From contig NZ_JAFMSU010000001.1 of assembly GCF_017916365.1 (NCBI RefSeq), positions 248,001-312,000 of the forward strand: a DNA stretch of 64,000 nucleotides. The letters are read 5' to 3'. A model generated the notes under the pieces. The model was not told the origin of the DNA. It was given only the letters and a program-made list of their open reading frames with translations, and did no database searches. Of this stretch, positions 1 to 9,303 are shown in pieces; position 1 is the stretch's first letter; the number at the start of each line of letters is the position of its first letter. The DNA is from Rufibacter roseolus (GTDB lineage: Bacteria; Bacteroidota; Bacteroidia; Cytophagales; Hymenobacteraceae). Made by a program: the position numbers and the translations under genes.

Positions 1-347
1 AAATTATAGCCTTTGCTTTTAAAGAACTTCGCCGTAGCCCCGGTAGGCGCCACACCCATGGCGTTGATGGCGATGACTTTTTTGGTCTTGGGGTTATAGA
101 TGAGGGCCTGGGTCTCGCCGCCCCAACTCAGCACGTCCCACATGGTGCAGGTAGCGGCCAGCATGGCGCAGGCGGCATCCACGGCGTTTCCGCCCTTCTG
201 GAAGATCATAGACCCGGCCGTAGCCGCGAGGGGCTTACCCGTTATGGCCATCCAGTTCTTGCCGTGCAAAGGCGGTTTCTGGGTCTGCTGCGCCGAGGCC
301 GAAAGCGTGGCCGCAAGGCAGAGGAAAAGCGTAAAGAAACGTTTCAT
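1..347 (-). CDS. Gamma-glutamyltranspeptidase family protein, N-terminal part (runs off the window)
   Basis: Only the first 115 codons are inside the window; the gene continues past base 1. The protein starts with a signal peptide (MKRFFTLFLCLAATLSASAQ) followed by a stretch typical of the large subunit N-terminus of gamma-glutamyltranspeptidases: AATAGSMIFQKGGNAVDAAC, then a segment ending GGETQALIYN. Members are periplasmic Ntn hydrolases that cleave gamma-glutamyl bonds of glutathione and related peptides. The catalytic Thr lies further downstream and cannot be seen, so activity is unproven. The ATG at 345-347 gives an immediate signal peptide, which supports this start. Confidence 0.85.
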   Translation of the reverse strand, partial: MKRFFTLFLCLAATLSASAQQTQKPPLHGKNWMAITGKPLAATAGSMIFQKGGNAVDAACAMLAATCTMWDVLSWGGETQALIYNPKTKKVIAINAMGVAPTGATAKFFKSKGYN

Positions 348-445
348 GTACATTTGGTTTAAGCAAGGGAAGGTAATCATAAAAACCGATGAACTGCTGG
401 CTACAGCACGTTTTCTGCCGGAGATGTATACCTCCACCAACTGGC

Positions 446-479
446 TTTGGGCCTGTTTTTCAGAAATAAGGCTAAAAAC
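446..479. repeat. GAAAACAGGC dyad, copy 1
   Basis: Left arm TTTGGGCCTGTTTTTC and right arm GAAATAAGGCTAAAAAC around a short loop. It lies about 100 nt upstream of the transpeptidase start (minus strand) and just past the stop of the aldolase-like gene. Here the left arm is the better-kept half. Confidence 0.6.
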
Positions 480-488
480 ATATTTCTC

Positions 489-1676
489 TTAAGCCAACGC
501 CGAGCCGATCGCTTTTTTCAGCGCGCCCATGATAAACTCATTGCTTCTCTTCAGGATGGTCTCATTCACAAAGAACTTGATCACGCCCTGGCTATCAGGC
601 ATCCTGAGTTGGATCTGCTCTTTCTCTTTGAGGTAGCCCGTAAACTTGTCATAGTTCACCGGCGCGGTGATCTGGAGGTTGAAGATGTTGCTTCCGCTGG
701 GGATGGGGCTGATTTTCATGTTCCCAGACGCGTTCATCAGGGCCATCAACTGGTCACCTTTAGCACGGGATTTCTGGAGCAGGCTTTCAATATTGCCTAT
801 CTTGTCCAAGGCCACGGCGGCATATGGCCAGTTCTGGTAGATGTTACCTCCATAAATCTTGATCAGGTGCGGCATCTGGTCAATGACCGCGGCATCGCCG
901 GCCAAGATGGCGCCGCCCTTGCTGCCCAGGTACTTGTAAAGCGAGATATAGACGGTGTCAAAATAAGACGCATACTCCCGGATGGGCACCCCCGAATACG
1001 CCGAGGCCAGGTGCAAACGGGCGCCATCCAGGTGCAGTTTGATGCCGTTCTCCCGGCAATACCCCGATATCTTTTTGATCTCCTCCAGCGAGAAAACCTG
1101 CCCATCGGCCCTTCTTACCGGGTTCTCAATGGAAACAGCCCCAATGCCGCTCTGGAAAACTTCCCCTTTTTGGTGGTAGGCGATGGACTCTTTCAGATCA
1201 GCCAGGCTGAACTCTCCTTTACCCGGCGCCAGCGGTACCAACCGCTTGCTGTGCACGGTTTGAGCGGCATCGGCTTCGTCGCGGTAGAGGTGGCTCGTTT
1301 CCTGCACAAAGATTTTGCTCTTGCCTTCGCTCAGCACCCGCAGTGCCAGGTTATTGGCCATGGTCCCCGAGGGCATGAAGATGGCTTTCTGTTTTCCGGT
1401 CAGTTTCGCGAATTCAGCCTCTAAACGGGAGACCGCGCCGCCTTTGGCGTAAGTATCCGGGGTATCGGGGTACTTCTCTGCAATTGCCTGTAGTTCCCGG
1501 GCGTACTCCAGCGGCGAGGTCATGGCGCCATCGGTCACGAAGTTGATGCTTTCCTCTTTTTTGGCGTAACCGGCTAACTCCGCGGAGGCGGACAGTCCGG
1601 AGGGCAGCAGGAAAGGAATCGTTGCCAAACTGGAGGTTTTCAGAAAATCACGCCTCCCTTTTATCTTCTTGGCCAT
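489..1676 (-). CDS. Tat-exported threonine aldolase/beta-eliminating lyase family PLP enzyme
   Basis: A 395-residue fold-type I PLP enzyme related to low-specificity L-threonine aldolases, which cleave beta-hydroxy amino acids to glycine and an aldehyde. Visible family features are FMPSGTMANNLALRVL (about residue 105), HLDGARLHLASAYSG (about 220) with the Asp that contacts the pyridine nitrogen, and ISLYKYLGSKGGAILAGD (about 250) holding the probable Schiff-base lysine. Unusually for this mainly cytosolic family, the N-terminus reads KGRRDFLKTSS followed by a hydrophobic stretch, a good twin-arginine signal. Folding with its cofactor before Tat export would make it periplasmic. Substrate unknown. 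The gene stands alone between the transpeptidase and the M20 peptidases. Confidence 0.82.
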   Translation of the reverse strand: MAKKIKGRRDFLKTSSLATIPFLLPSGLSASAELAGYAKKEESINFVTDGAMTSPLEYARELQAIAEKYPDTPDTYAKGGAVSRLEAEFAKLTGKQKAIFMPSGTMANNLALRVLSEGKSKIFVQETSHLYRDEADAAQTVHSKRLVPLAPGKGEFSLADLKESIAYHQKGEVFQSGIGAVSIENPVRRADGQVFSLEEIKKISGYCRENGIKLHLDGARLHLASAYSGVPIREYASYFDTVYISLYKYLGSKGGAILAGDAAVIDQMPHLIKIYGGNIYQNWPYAAVALDKIGNIESLLQKSRAKGDQLMALMNASGNMKISPIPSGSNIFNLQITAPVNYDKFTGYLKEKEQIQLRMPDSQGVIKFFVNETILKRSNEFIMGALKKAIGSALA

Positions 1677-1918
1677 AACTATTGTCTAAAGATGTGTAAT
1701 CTTCCCCAATATAAAGGACTCTGTTTGATTTCTTGCCCATCATGGGCGGGTGATGCTTCCACAAATGGCAGGAGGCCTTTTAAGGCAAGTATCCAAGGCA
1801 GCGAATTCGGAGAACGGGCTCACACGGGTAGCTACTGTAACAAGCAGAGCCATCGGTGCTTTTAGATTTACCGTTTTCTGGCTCCTTTTTGCTTTATTTG
1901 GCAAAACAGATTTCGCGC

Positions 1919-3445
1919 ATGAAGTTCAGCATCACCGGCACCCTCGGTTTACTTTTCCTTTGCCTAGCACCTTCGCTGCAGGCGCAGACCATTCCGGCAT
2001 ACGTGGGCAAGAACGACCGGAGAATCATGGAAGAGTACATCCGGTTTCTCTCCATCCCCAACGTTTCTTCAGACACCCTTAACATCCGGAAGAACGCCGC
2101 TTTTATCCAGGAGATGATGAGTAGCCGGGGCATCAAGGCCGAGTTGCTGAACGGCACCACCCCGGGCGTGACCCCGGCGGTTTTTGGCGAGATCAAGACG
2201 CCCGGCGCTACCAAGACCATCGGGTTTTACGCGCACTATGACGGGCAGCCGGTGAACCCTAAACAGTGGTACGCGGGCGTAGAGCCCTTCAAGCCGGTGC
2301 TCATCACCGCCCCGCTGGAAAGTGGCGGCAAGATCATGGGTCCCTACAAGCCCGGCGAGGCCGTGAACCCCGAGTGGCGTATTCTGGGCCGCGGCTCCGC
2401 CGATGACAAAGCCGGTGTCATGGCTATCCTCAATGCCTACGAGGCGCTGGCCAAGACAGGCAAACGTCTGAATGCCAACATCAAATTCCTGTTTGAGGGC
2501 GAAGAGGAATTAGGCTCCATCCATCTGGATGAGATTTTCCGGCAGCACAAAGCCAAACTGCAGGCCGATCTCTGGATCATCATCGATGCGCCCCGGCACG
2601 TCTCCGGCCGGAAAACCATTGTGTATGGCGTGCGCGGCGATGTGAACATGCATCTCACCGTCTACGGCGCCAAACGCCCGCTGCACAGCGGCAACTACGG
2701 CAACTGGTCCCCTAATCCGGCTTTGAAGCTGGCCCAACTGCTGGCTTCCATGAAAGACGACAAAGGCCAGGTACTGGTGAAAGGTTTCTACGATGATGTC
2801 ACGCCGCTCACCGCCACCGAGCAGAAAGCCCTGTCCCAAATCCCCGATCAGGATGCCCAACTGAAAAAAGAACTCGGCATCCACTTCCCCGAGCGCCCAA
2901 ACCAATCCCTGGCCGAGGGCATCATGCAACCCACGCTCAACATCAACGGCCTGCAGAGCGCCAACGTAGGTCCTATGGCCAGCAACGTGATTCCCACCAA
3001 AGCCGATGCCGTTTTAGACCTGCGTTTGGTAAAAGGCAACGATTACCGGAGACAGGCAGAAAAGGTGATCTCCCACATAAAAAGTCAGGGCTTTCAGGTC
3101 ATCGACCGGGAACCCACCGAGGAGGACCGCCGGCAATACCCCAACCTCATCAAGGTCACCGTAGAACACGGCTACAACGCCCAGCGCACGCCCATGGACC
3201 TGCCCATTGCCAGGAGCATCCAGGCGGCGGTGCAGTCCACGGTCAAGGAGCCGCTGGTGTTGATCCCATCCATGGGCGGAAGCCTGCCGCTGTACCTCTT
3301 TGAGGAGATCCTGGGCACCAAGGTCATCACCGTACCCATCGTGAATTATGACAACAACCAGCACGCCGAGAACGAGAATGTGCGCATCCAGTACCTCTGG
3401 GAAGGCATAGAAACCATCGCCGCAATCATGGGCGCCCGTTTCTAG
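1919..3445 (+). CDS. Secreted M20 family metallopeptidase (dipeptidase-like)
   Basis: A 508-residue protein. The ATG at 1919 is chosen because it directly begins a signal peptide (MKFSITGTLGLLFLCLAPSL, then QAQ); the open frame reaches back to 1856 but those codons add nothing recognisable. M20 zinc-peptidase motifs are present: GFYAHYDGQPV with the first metal His and Asp, GRGSADDKAGVMA with the bridging Asp, and KFLFEGEEELGS with the catalytic and metal-binding Glu pair. A dimerisation/lid domain follows (KRPLHSGNYGNW). The family removes amino acids or acyl groups from dipeptides and related substrates. A second M20 gene follows after about 105 bp, suggesting a peptide-scavenging pair in the periplasm. 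Confidence 0.9.
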   Translation: MKFSITGTLGLLFLCLAPSLQAQTIPAYVGKNDRRIMEEYIRFLSIPNVSSDTLNIRKNAAFIQEMMSSRGIKAELLNGTTPGVTPAVFGEIKTPGATKTIGFYAHYDGQPVNPKQWYAGVEPFKPVLITAPLESGGKIMGPYKPGEAVNPEWRILGRGSADDKAGVMAILNAYEALAKTGKRLNANIKFLFEGEEELGSIHLDEIFRQHKAKLQADLWIIIDAPRHVSGRKTIVYGVRGDVNMHLTVYGAKRPLHSGNYGNWSPNPALKLAQLLASMKDDKGQVLVKGFYDDVTPLTATEQKALSQIPDQDAQLKKELGIHFPERPNQSLAEGIMQPTLNINGLQSANVGPMASNVIPTKADAVLDLRLVKGNDYRRQAEKVISHIKSQGFQVIDREPTEEDRRQYPNLIKVTVEHGYNAQRTPMDLPIARSIQAAVQSTVKEPLVLIPSMGGSLPLYLFEEILGTKVITVPIVNYDNNQHAENENVRIQYLWEGIETIAAIMGARF

Positions 3446-3550
3446 CCTGTAGCTTGTACTTGCCTTTTGGCCGCTGTATCTTTATTTACGCTCTGCAATG
3501 CGCGAGTGGCTGCAACTAAACTTTGAATTTCGGGCTAGCCCGATAACCTT

Positions 3551-4879
3551 ATGAAAAGACATTTCCTCCGCGGGCTGCTGCCTGCCTCTCTCGCTATCTG
3601 CCTGACTTCATCGGCTTTCGCCCAGACCACTACCCCTGAGAAACCTATTCCGGTGGACAAGCGCTACGAGAACGAGATAAAAGCCCTGGCCAAAAATGCG
3701 GCGGTGAAGCAGGCTTTCAAGGTGATCATGGATTTGGAGCCGCAGACGAACCAGGACCTCATCACCCTCACCGAGATTCCGGCGCCGCCTTTCAAAGAGG
3801 AAGTACGCGGCAGGAAGTACGCCGAGATGCTGCGGGCCGCCGGCGCAGACTCGGTTTGGATTGATGAAGTGGGCAACGTGCTTTCGCTTAGAAAAGGGAA
3901 AAACGGCCAGAAAACGGTAGTCATGGAGGCGCACCTGGACACGGTTTTCCCCGAGGGCACCGATGTAAAAGTGCGGCAGAACGGAGACACCTTGCGGGCC
4001 CCTGGCATTGCGGATGATACCCGCGGCCTGGCCATGGTACTGCAGGTCTTGAAGACGCTGGAGAAAACCGGCATTGAAACCGAGGCCAATGTGCTGTTCA
4101 TCGGGACCGTAGGTGAGGAAGGCCTGGGCGACCTGCGGGGCGTTAAGCACCTGTTTTCAGAAAAAGGGCCTAAAAACATAGATTCCTACATCGCCGTGGA
4201 CGGCACCGGCCTGGGAACGGTCACCAACCGCGGACTGGGCTCGCACCGTTACCGCATCACCTTCAAAGGTCCCGGCGGACACTCCTCCGGGGCTTTCGGG
4301 CTGGTGAATCCCCACAACGCCTTGGGCAGGGCCATCCATTACTTTGCGGTAGACGCCGATAAATACACGAAAGAAGGCATCAGGGCTACTTACAACGTGG
4401 GCGTGATTGGCGGAGGCACCTCGGTGAACTCTATTCCGTTTGAATCCTGGATGGAGGTGGACATGCGCTCTGAGAGCCCTGAGAGGGTGGCAGGTCTGGA
4501 CAAGCTTTTGCAGGCTGCCGTGCAGCGAGCGCTGCAGGAAGAAAACCAGATGAAGCGCCTCGGGGCAGACCTCAAAGTAGACGTGAAACTGATCGGCGAC
4601 CGTCCGGCGGGCGGCATGGAACCCACCGTAGCCCTGGCCCAACGCGCCCTGGCCGCCACCCGCCTCCTGGGCACCGAACCCACCTTGCGCTTCGGCTCTA
4701 CCAACTCCAATATCCCGTTCTCCAAAGGCGTTCCGGCCGTAACCATCGGGAGCGGCGGTACCGGCGGCGGGGCACACGCGCTGGAGGAATGGTTTGTGCC
4801 GAAGAGCACGTATCTGGGCACCCAACGCGCCCTGCTCCTGCTTCTGGCAGAAGCGGGGATGGCCAAAGGAAAAAAGTAG
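3551..4879 (+). CDS. Secreted M20/M25/M40 family metallopeptidase (peptidase T-like)
   Basis: A 442-residue protein with a signal peptide ending SSAFAQ. The metal motifs are MEAHLDTVFPEGTDV, APGIADDTRGLAMVL and GTVGEEGLGDLRG, in the usual M20 order. The lid domain contains GPGGHSSGAFG, and a late GSGGTGGGAHALEEW segment supplies the last His/Glu ligands. The pattern is nearer to peptidase T-like aminopeptidases than to the upstream dipeptidase-like neighbour, so the two are not a recent duplication. It probably trims small peptides in the periplasm. Confidence 0.9.
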   Translation: MKRHFLRGLLPASLAICLTSSAFAQTTTPEKPIPVDKRYENEIKALAKNAAVKQAFKVIMDLEPQTNQDLITLTEIPAPPFKEEVRGRKYAEMLRAAGADSVWIDEVGNVLSLRKGKNGQKTVVMEAHLDTVFPEGTDVKVRQNGDTLRAPGIADDTRGLAMVLQVLKTLEKTGIETEANVLFIGTVGEEGLGDLRGVKHLFSEKGPKNIDSYIAVDGTGLGTVTNRGLGSHRYRITFKGPGGHSSGAFGLVNPHNALGRAIHYFAVDADKYTKEGIRATYNVGVIGGGTSVNSIPFESWMEVDMRSESPERVAGLDKLLQAAVQRALQEENQMKRLGADLKVDVKLIGDRPAGGMEPTVALAQRALAATRLLGTEPTLRFGSTNSNIPFSKGVPAVTIGSGGTGGGAHALEEWFVPKSTYLGTQRALLLLLAEAGMAKGKK

Positions 4880-4909
4880 CCATTGGGTAAAAAGCGGCAG
4901 AGGGCCAAC

Positions 4910-5359
4910 CTACATCAACTTGCTCAGCACAAAGTTAGTGTTCTTAATAAAGGTCACGCCCTCGCGCTCTTCCAGCTCAAAGCCTTTGGTTTCCTCTTGC
5001 TCCTTGGCTAGTTTTTTGGCTTTCTGCTTTTCATGATACTTCTTAAGGAGGGCAGTCGTCTCCCGGAGCCTCTTCTTCCTAAGCTCATCATAGTATTCCA
5101 GATAGAACAGTACCTGCAGAAAGGTAAGGGCCCTTATAAGCATACCCGCTGGGTGAATTATCTTCCTGGAGAAAAGATATAGCCCACCCTCCCTTTCCAG
5201 CACTGCCCCCTCGCCTAGGTATCTCTGGTAGAGCAAACTGGTGTAACTGGAGGCTTCATTTGGGTCTGCACCCTCTTTCAAGAAAATCAAGGATTCATTT
5301 TTTTTGAATTGCCTGTTGCAGGCCATGACGCGGAGAGGAAGAGGGTAGGGTTTATTCAT
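4910..5359 (-). CDS. Hypothetical charged protein
   Basis: A 149-residue protein I do not recognise. It has no signal peptide. The middle contains a hydrophobic patch (PAGMLIRALTFLQVLFYLEY) followed by a strongly charged Lys/Glu-rich stretch from about residue 90 to 130 that should form a long helix or coiled coil (DELRKKRLRETTALLKKYHE and on). It converges with the M20 peptidase gene with 30 bp between the stops. Frame integrity over 150 codons and absence of a better frame on the other strand support it as real; function unknown. Confidence 0.6.
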   Translation of the reverse strand: MNKPYPLPLRVMACNRQFKKNESLIFLKEGADPNEASSYTSLLYQRYLGEGAVLEREGGLYLFSRKIIHPAGMLIRALTFLQVLFYLEYYDELRKKRLRETTALLKKYHEKQKAKKLAKEQEETKGFELEEREGVTFIKNTNFVLSKLM

Positions 5360-5506
5360 TTGATTCTTAGTTGAATTTCAGGAATAGCGTTACTTCCACG
5401 CCTTAAGTATTCCGGAGGCAGTGTAAAGCTGGTGGTTATGCACTTGTAGGAGCAGAAAATTTCAGATTCAGCTTAAACTTATCGTTATCCGTAGGGAAAG
5501 GAGGAT

Positions 5507-5514
5507 TATATTTG
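5507..5514 (+). promoter_or_regulatory. -7 box TATATTTG
   Basis: Exact match to the Bacteroidetes -7 consensus TAnnTTTG, 33 bp before the ATG at 5547. I see no clear TTTG at the -33 position. Confidence 0.5.
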
Positions 5515-5546
5515 TCAGTTACTTACAAGCTTAAACACTCTTATTA

Positions 5547-5963
5547 ATGGCAACAGTTTACTTCCAGAACCATGTAGTTACTATCACTTTCGAGGAGGAG
5601 TTGCAGCTAGGCACGGCTGTATGGTCTGGTTTTTTAAACAGCCAGGAGTTCCGGGAAGCTATCACAAACTGCATTGAGTTAATAGAGGGACGCAAGTTGT
5701 TAAGATGGCTCGGCGATAATAGACAGATGAAAGCCATCCGGCCGGTAGACCAGGAGTGGTTTGTAGAGCACATTATGCCCCGATTGCAACAGTCTGCTTT
5801 AAGGCGCAATGCCGTGTTGGTATCTGAAGATTTTTTTAACCGCACGGCGGTAGAACAGATCTACAGAAGGGCCGAAGGCCAGGGCGAAATGACCACAAAG
5901 GAGTTTTCTAGTAAGATTACGGCTTTGGCCTGGCTGAAAGAACCTATCAATACACCCGCTTAG
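5547..5963 (+). CDS. SpoIIAA/STAS-like small protein, paralogue 1
   Basis: A 138-residue protein sharing one architecture with four others at 28.7, 32.5, 33.0 and 33.7 kb. Shared elements are YF or YYQS-type start, a V/I-rich beta hairpin with LGTAVWSGFLNSQEFREA, the signature RWLGDNRQMKAI, DQEWFVEHIMPRL, then SEDFFNRTAVEQIYRRAEG and a final KITALAWL helix. The overall pattern resembles SpoIIAA-like/STAS-SEC14 domain proteins common in Cytophagales; this assignment rests on pattern recognition. The family has no established catalytic role and is likely a ligand- or partner-binding signalling domain. This copy stands apart from the island holding the other four. Confidence 0.7.
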   Translation: MATVYFQNHVVTITFEEELQLGTAVWSGFLNSQEFREAITNCIELIEGRKLLRWLGDNRQMKAIRPVDQEWFVEHIMPRLQQSALRRNAVLVSEDFFNRTAVEQIYRRAEGQGEMTTKEFSSKITALAWLKEPINTPA

Positions 5964-6163
5964 GCGTTTCCTTTACCTTCGCCCAATCTTTCTCTGGCGA
6001 GAATGCTGAAAATAAATGATTACCTATCTGTAATCTGCAGCACCGGAGGCATTTTAAGGGCAAAATTCGTAAAACTGCATATTTTCAGGAGCCTAACCTG
6101 GCGCTAACTTTCGCCTATTATCCCTCTAACAATACAAAGGTCTAAAGCCTGCTTTTAAACCTA

Positions 6164-7015
6164 TCACTTGGCACCATATGTCACCTTCACCAAGACAGGG
6201 AAATGGTCAGAGGGGAATTTGCCATGGTATGTATCGGTCAAAATTCCCCATTTTTTCACCTCAAAAGCATTGCTCACAAAAATGTGGTCAATGATTTCCC
6301 TTCCGTCGAACTGCTGTTTGAATCCGTTGAATGAAGTGTTGTTGGCATAAGGGTATTTCACTTGCCTGAAAGTGTCTTTCAGCAACCCTGAATTAGCAAT
6401 GGTCAGGTACCACTCGCTCGCTTGGCCTCCGTTGAAATCACCCGTTAAGACCACCGGCTCTTTTCCGGCTATTTCCTGGATCTTACGCAAAATCAGCTTG
6501 CTGCTTTCTTTTCTGGCCTGCATCCCCTGGTGATCAAAATGGGCGTTGAACACATACAGCTTCTTCCTGGTGGCGAGGTCCTGCAGATATACCCACGACA
6601 CAATACGGTGGCAGCAGGTTGCGTCCCAACCCAACGAGGGCTTATCGGGTGTCTGGGACAACCAGAAATCACCTTTGTTCAACAGCTTAAATTTATCTTT
6701 CCTGAAAAAGATGGCCGAGTGCTCGCCTTTCTCTTTGCCGTCATCCCGGCCTGCGCCGTAGCGGTCGTACTCAGGAAGCGCCTTGCTCAAATCATCCAAC
6801 TGGTTCTTTAATCCTTCCTGGGTACCCAGCACATCAAACTCATGAAACCGGATAAGGGCGGCTACCGCAGGTTCCCGGCTCACCCACAGGTTTCCCGTAT
6901 CGCCTGGGCTGTCATACCGCAGATTGTACGACCCAATTGTTAACTCCTGCGCCTGAAGGGCGGTAGTTACACCTACTATCAACAAGAGAAAAAGGAGCCT
7001 TCTTTTTAATCTCAT
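6164..7015 (-). CDS. Secreted endonuclease/exonuclease/phosphatase family protein
   Basis: A 283-residue protein. The start at 7015 begins a signal peptide (MRLKRRLLFLLLIVGVTTAL, QAQ); the open frame extends to 7078 without adding a better start. The EEP fold motifs are in order: GSYNLRYDSPGD with the Asn, DVLGTQEGL with the metal-binding Glu, NAHFDHQG with the catalytic His, TGDFNGGQ with Asp/Asn, and SDHFPVLV at the end. Family members hydrolyse phosphodiesters in nucleic acids, sphingolipids or phosphoinositides; substrate cannot be told. The secretion signal points to scavenging of nucleic acid or phosphoester outside the cytosol. Confidence 0.88.
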   Translation of the reverse strand: MRLKRRLLFLLLIVGVTTALQAQELTIGSYNLRYDSPGDTGNLWVSREPAVAALIRFHEFDVLGTQEGLKNQLDDLSKALPEYDRYGAGRDDGKEKGEHSAIFFRKDKFKLLNKGDFWLSQTPDKPSLGWDATCCHRIVSWVYLQDLATRKKLYVFNAHFDHQGMQARKESSKLILRKIQEIAGKEPVVLTGDFNGGQASEWYLTIANSGLLKDTFRQVKYPYANNTSFNGFKQQFDGREIIDHIFVSNAFEVKKWGILTDTYHGKFPSDHFPVLVKVTYGAK

Positions 7016-7244
7016 AAAGCTTAGAGGTATCGCAGTTTTATAATTCACCCATTTCAGCTTAGGCATTGCCTGACACAAGCTGTTTCGGGAATGAGATAAA
7101 GGTAGTATTTCTCTTCGCAGTTTCTAGCTAGTCTCTGAGGAACAAAGCTGAATAGATGTGCCTAGGAAAACTGTATGGAAGATGTTTGATAAGGAAATCG
7201 TTTCATAGACACGGCAGGAACCTACCAAAGAAGCGCAAAAACGA

Positions 7245-7276
7245 AAAAGCCTTGCAAGTTTCCTTACAAGGCTTTT
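7245..7276 (-). terminator. Terminator after the initiator tRNA
   Basis: AAAAGCCTTG (7245-7254) pairs with CAAGGCTTTT (7267-7276), extended inward by AAG/CTT. Read on the minus strand it lies directly 3' of the tRNA and is followed by T-rich sequence. Confidence 0.8.
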
Positions 7277-7284
7277 ATCTGAGG

Positions 7285-7357
<73 letters not shown>

Positions 7358-7419
7358 CTGTTTGTAATACAAATGTAGGGGCTTTTTCTATACGCTCCAA
7401 ATCCTTTGCAAAAGTTTTT

Positions 7420-9216
7420 CTAAAAACGGCCCGTAATCCCGAAGTGAATCTTGCCTCTGGAGAGGCTAAAACCCTCTTGCGAGGTCCTCCCCACGGAGTA
7501 AACTAGCTGAAACACACCGGCTCCCGTGGAAAAGCTGATGCCGCCGCCCACGCCGCTGGCCCACTGAATATTTTTTTCATTTTTCAGGTCGCGGCGCAGA
7601 TATCCCTGGTCATACAAGAGAAAAACGTACGAATCCTGCCCGGTATACAACCTATACTCCAGCGTACTCACGGCGTAAGACGAGGCGTAAAACGTATAAT
7701 CATCGAAGCCGCGGAGCGAGGCCAGCCCACCCAACCTGAACAGCTCGTTCAGGTACAGGCGCTGATTCACCAGACCCTCGGCCCGAAGCCTGGTGAGCAC
7801 CACCCCGTTTTTGGACACGGGCCAGTACCGCTCCACCCGCCCGGATAGAGAGATTTGGGAGGTCTTCATCTGCAGCGTGTCATAGTAGCTGGCTTCTACC
7901 CGAGCGTTCCGCTGTACCCGCTTGTTGCCCACCGCGCCCTGGAGAAACGCCTGGGTTCCGCGCCGTGGGAAGAACAGATCGTCCAGGTTGCCCCAGGCGT
8001 AGGCCAAGCCGTAGGATGTGAAGTTGGCGTCAATGGCCGATGAATCTGAGGTGCGCTGCCGCAGGGCTTCCGGCGAGAGCAGCTGCGAACTCACCACCTC
8101 GGCAAAGAACGTCACCCGACTGGTAGTGGAAAGCGGATAGGCAATCTCCAGCCTCGGCCGAAGGTTCAGAAAGGAAGTGTCCTGTTTGTAGAGATGGAAC
8201 AGACCTGCCACCTCAAACGGCGAGTTGAAGAAGTGCGGGTGCCGGTACGCCACATCCAGGAGCTGCGAGTTGCGTTCCACCTTGCGCCAGTGCAGGCCAA
8301 TCTGCTTGCCACTCCCACGCAGGTTGCGCACCTGCAGGTTCACTTCACCGGTGATGAGGAGTTTGTTCGCGGAAGAGTTGGGGTCGGGCAGAAACCCGAT
8401 GATGCCATCAAACTGGTTTGCTTTTTTCTCATCCAGGAAGAAGTACACGCGGGCCTGGTTTTTCGCGAACAAAACCTGGGGCTCGCCGGTGATGCGCACA
8501 AACGGCAACTGCCGGAGCGCACGCATGGCGGCTTCTATGCGCTGAAGAGAATACGGCTGACCCGGAGCGATCTGGGTATAGCGGTAGAGCGTGCGCAACT
8601 GCATACGGCTGGAGCCCACAATCTGCACCGAATCAATGAGCATGAGAGGTCCGCGTACTACGCGCAGCACACCGCTCAAAGAATCATTGTAGAGGCGTAG
8701 CGAATCAATCTGCACGGCGGCGTACGGGAAACCGCTGTTCTCGGCTTCGCGCAGCAAACTCTGCTGCAGTTGGGCAAACTCGGCGGGCCGGAAAGGCTGA
8801 CCACTGTAGAGCTTCTCCCTAAAGCCCACTTTCTCCAGCAAACCCTCGCCAACGTTCCCGTTCTTGAGCGAGGCCCAACTGTAGGGCCGCCCCACGTACA
8901 CGTGCAGCCACAGGGAGTCATTGCGGCGATGCAGGCTGTCAATGGAGGCCGTGAGGTAGCCTTCTTCCTGCACCCGGGCCAGCCAGCTGCGCAGGTCCTG
9001 CTGCAGCTTCAGGGAATCATTGACAGAGAGTTTGGGTTGCAGGCGCTGCCAGATCTTTACGGCATCGGGGTCTACCGACGATACGTTCACCACCACTTTC
9101 TTGTCCTGCGCCTGCGCCACACTGCCCCACAGCAGCAAACCCAGGAGCAGCCCCAGAAATGCGTATCTTTGCGGGATTATCTTTTGGTACAGGCGGGAAC
9201 TAGACTTCCTCTTCAT
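7420..9216 (-). CDS. Omp85/BamA-TamA family outer membrane protein
   Basis: A 598-residue protein. The ATG at 9216 yields a basic N-terminus and a hydrophobic signal ending SVAQAQ; the longer open frame to 9447 runs back across the divergent hemW start and is not used. Residues about 45-300 look like POTRA modules (ASLKNGNVGEGLLEKVGF, LIDSVQIVGSSRMQLRTLYR, ALRQLPFVRITGEP). The rest is a beta-barrel ending GKIHFGITGRF with a terminal Phe, as used for recognition by the BAM machine. It also contains RLGGLASLRGFDDYTF, the VRGF/Y-like barrel motif. It is shorter than BamA and probably a TamA-like or surface antigen paralogue acting in outer membrane assembly or secretion. Confidence 0.88.
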   Translation of the reverse strand: MKRKSSSRLYQKIIPQRYAFLGLLLGLLLWGSVAQAQDKKVVVNVSSVDPDAVKIWQRLQPKLSVNDSLKLQQDLRSWLARVQEEGYLTASIDSLHRRNDSLWLHVYVGRPYSWASLKNGNVGEGLLEKVGFREKLYSGQPFRPAEFAQLQQSLLREAENSGFPYAAVQIDSLRLYNDSLSGVLRVVRGPLMLIDSVQIVGSSRMQLRTLYRYTQIAPGQPYSLQRIEAAMRALRQLPFVRITGEPQVLFAKNQARVYFFLDEKKANQFDGIIGFLPDPNSSANKLLITGEVNLQVRNLRGSGKQIGLHWRKVERNSQLLDVAYRHPHFFNSPFEVAGLFHLYKQDTSFLNLRPRLEIAYPLSTTSRVTFFAEVVSSQLLSPEALRQRTSDSSAIDANFTSYGLAYAWGNLDDLFFPRRGTQAFLQGAVGNKRVQRNARVEASYYDTLQMKTSQISLSGRVERYWPVSKNGVVLTRLRAEGLVNQRLYLNELFRLGGLASLRGFDDYTFYASSYAVSTLEYRLYTGQDSYVFLLYDQGYLRRDLKNEKNIQWASGVGGGISFSTGAGVFQLVYSVGRTSQEGFSLSRGKIHFGITGRF

Positions 9217-9303
9217 TGTTTCTAAAGGTACGGCTTGCGCCGCGAAATTACCGCACCGCCGATTTTCATTTACTCTAAACGCTTTCCCTAGCCCAACCAT
9301 ATT

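Noticed and set aside
447-1424. Long + strand open frame of 325 codons opposite the aldolase-like gene
   Set aside because: Antisense shadow of a gene with clear PLP-enzyme motifs; no domain or signal in the + reading.
1840-1918. CCGTTTTCTGGCTCC and GGCAAAACAG upstream of the first M20 gene as a dyad copy
   Set aside because: Arms do not pair in the family pattern; only isolated words are shared.
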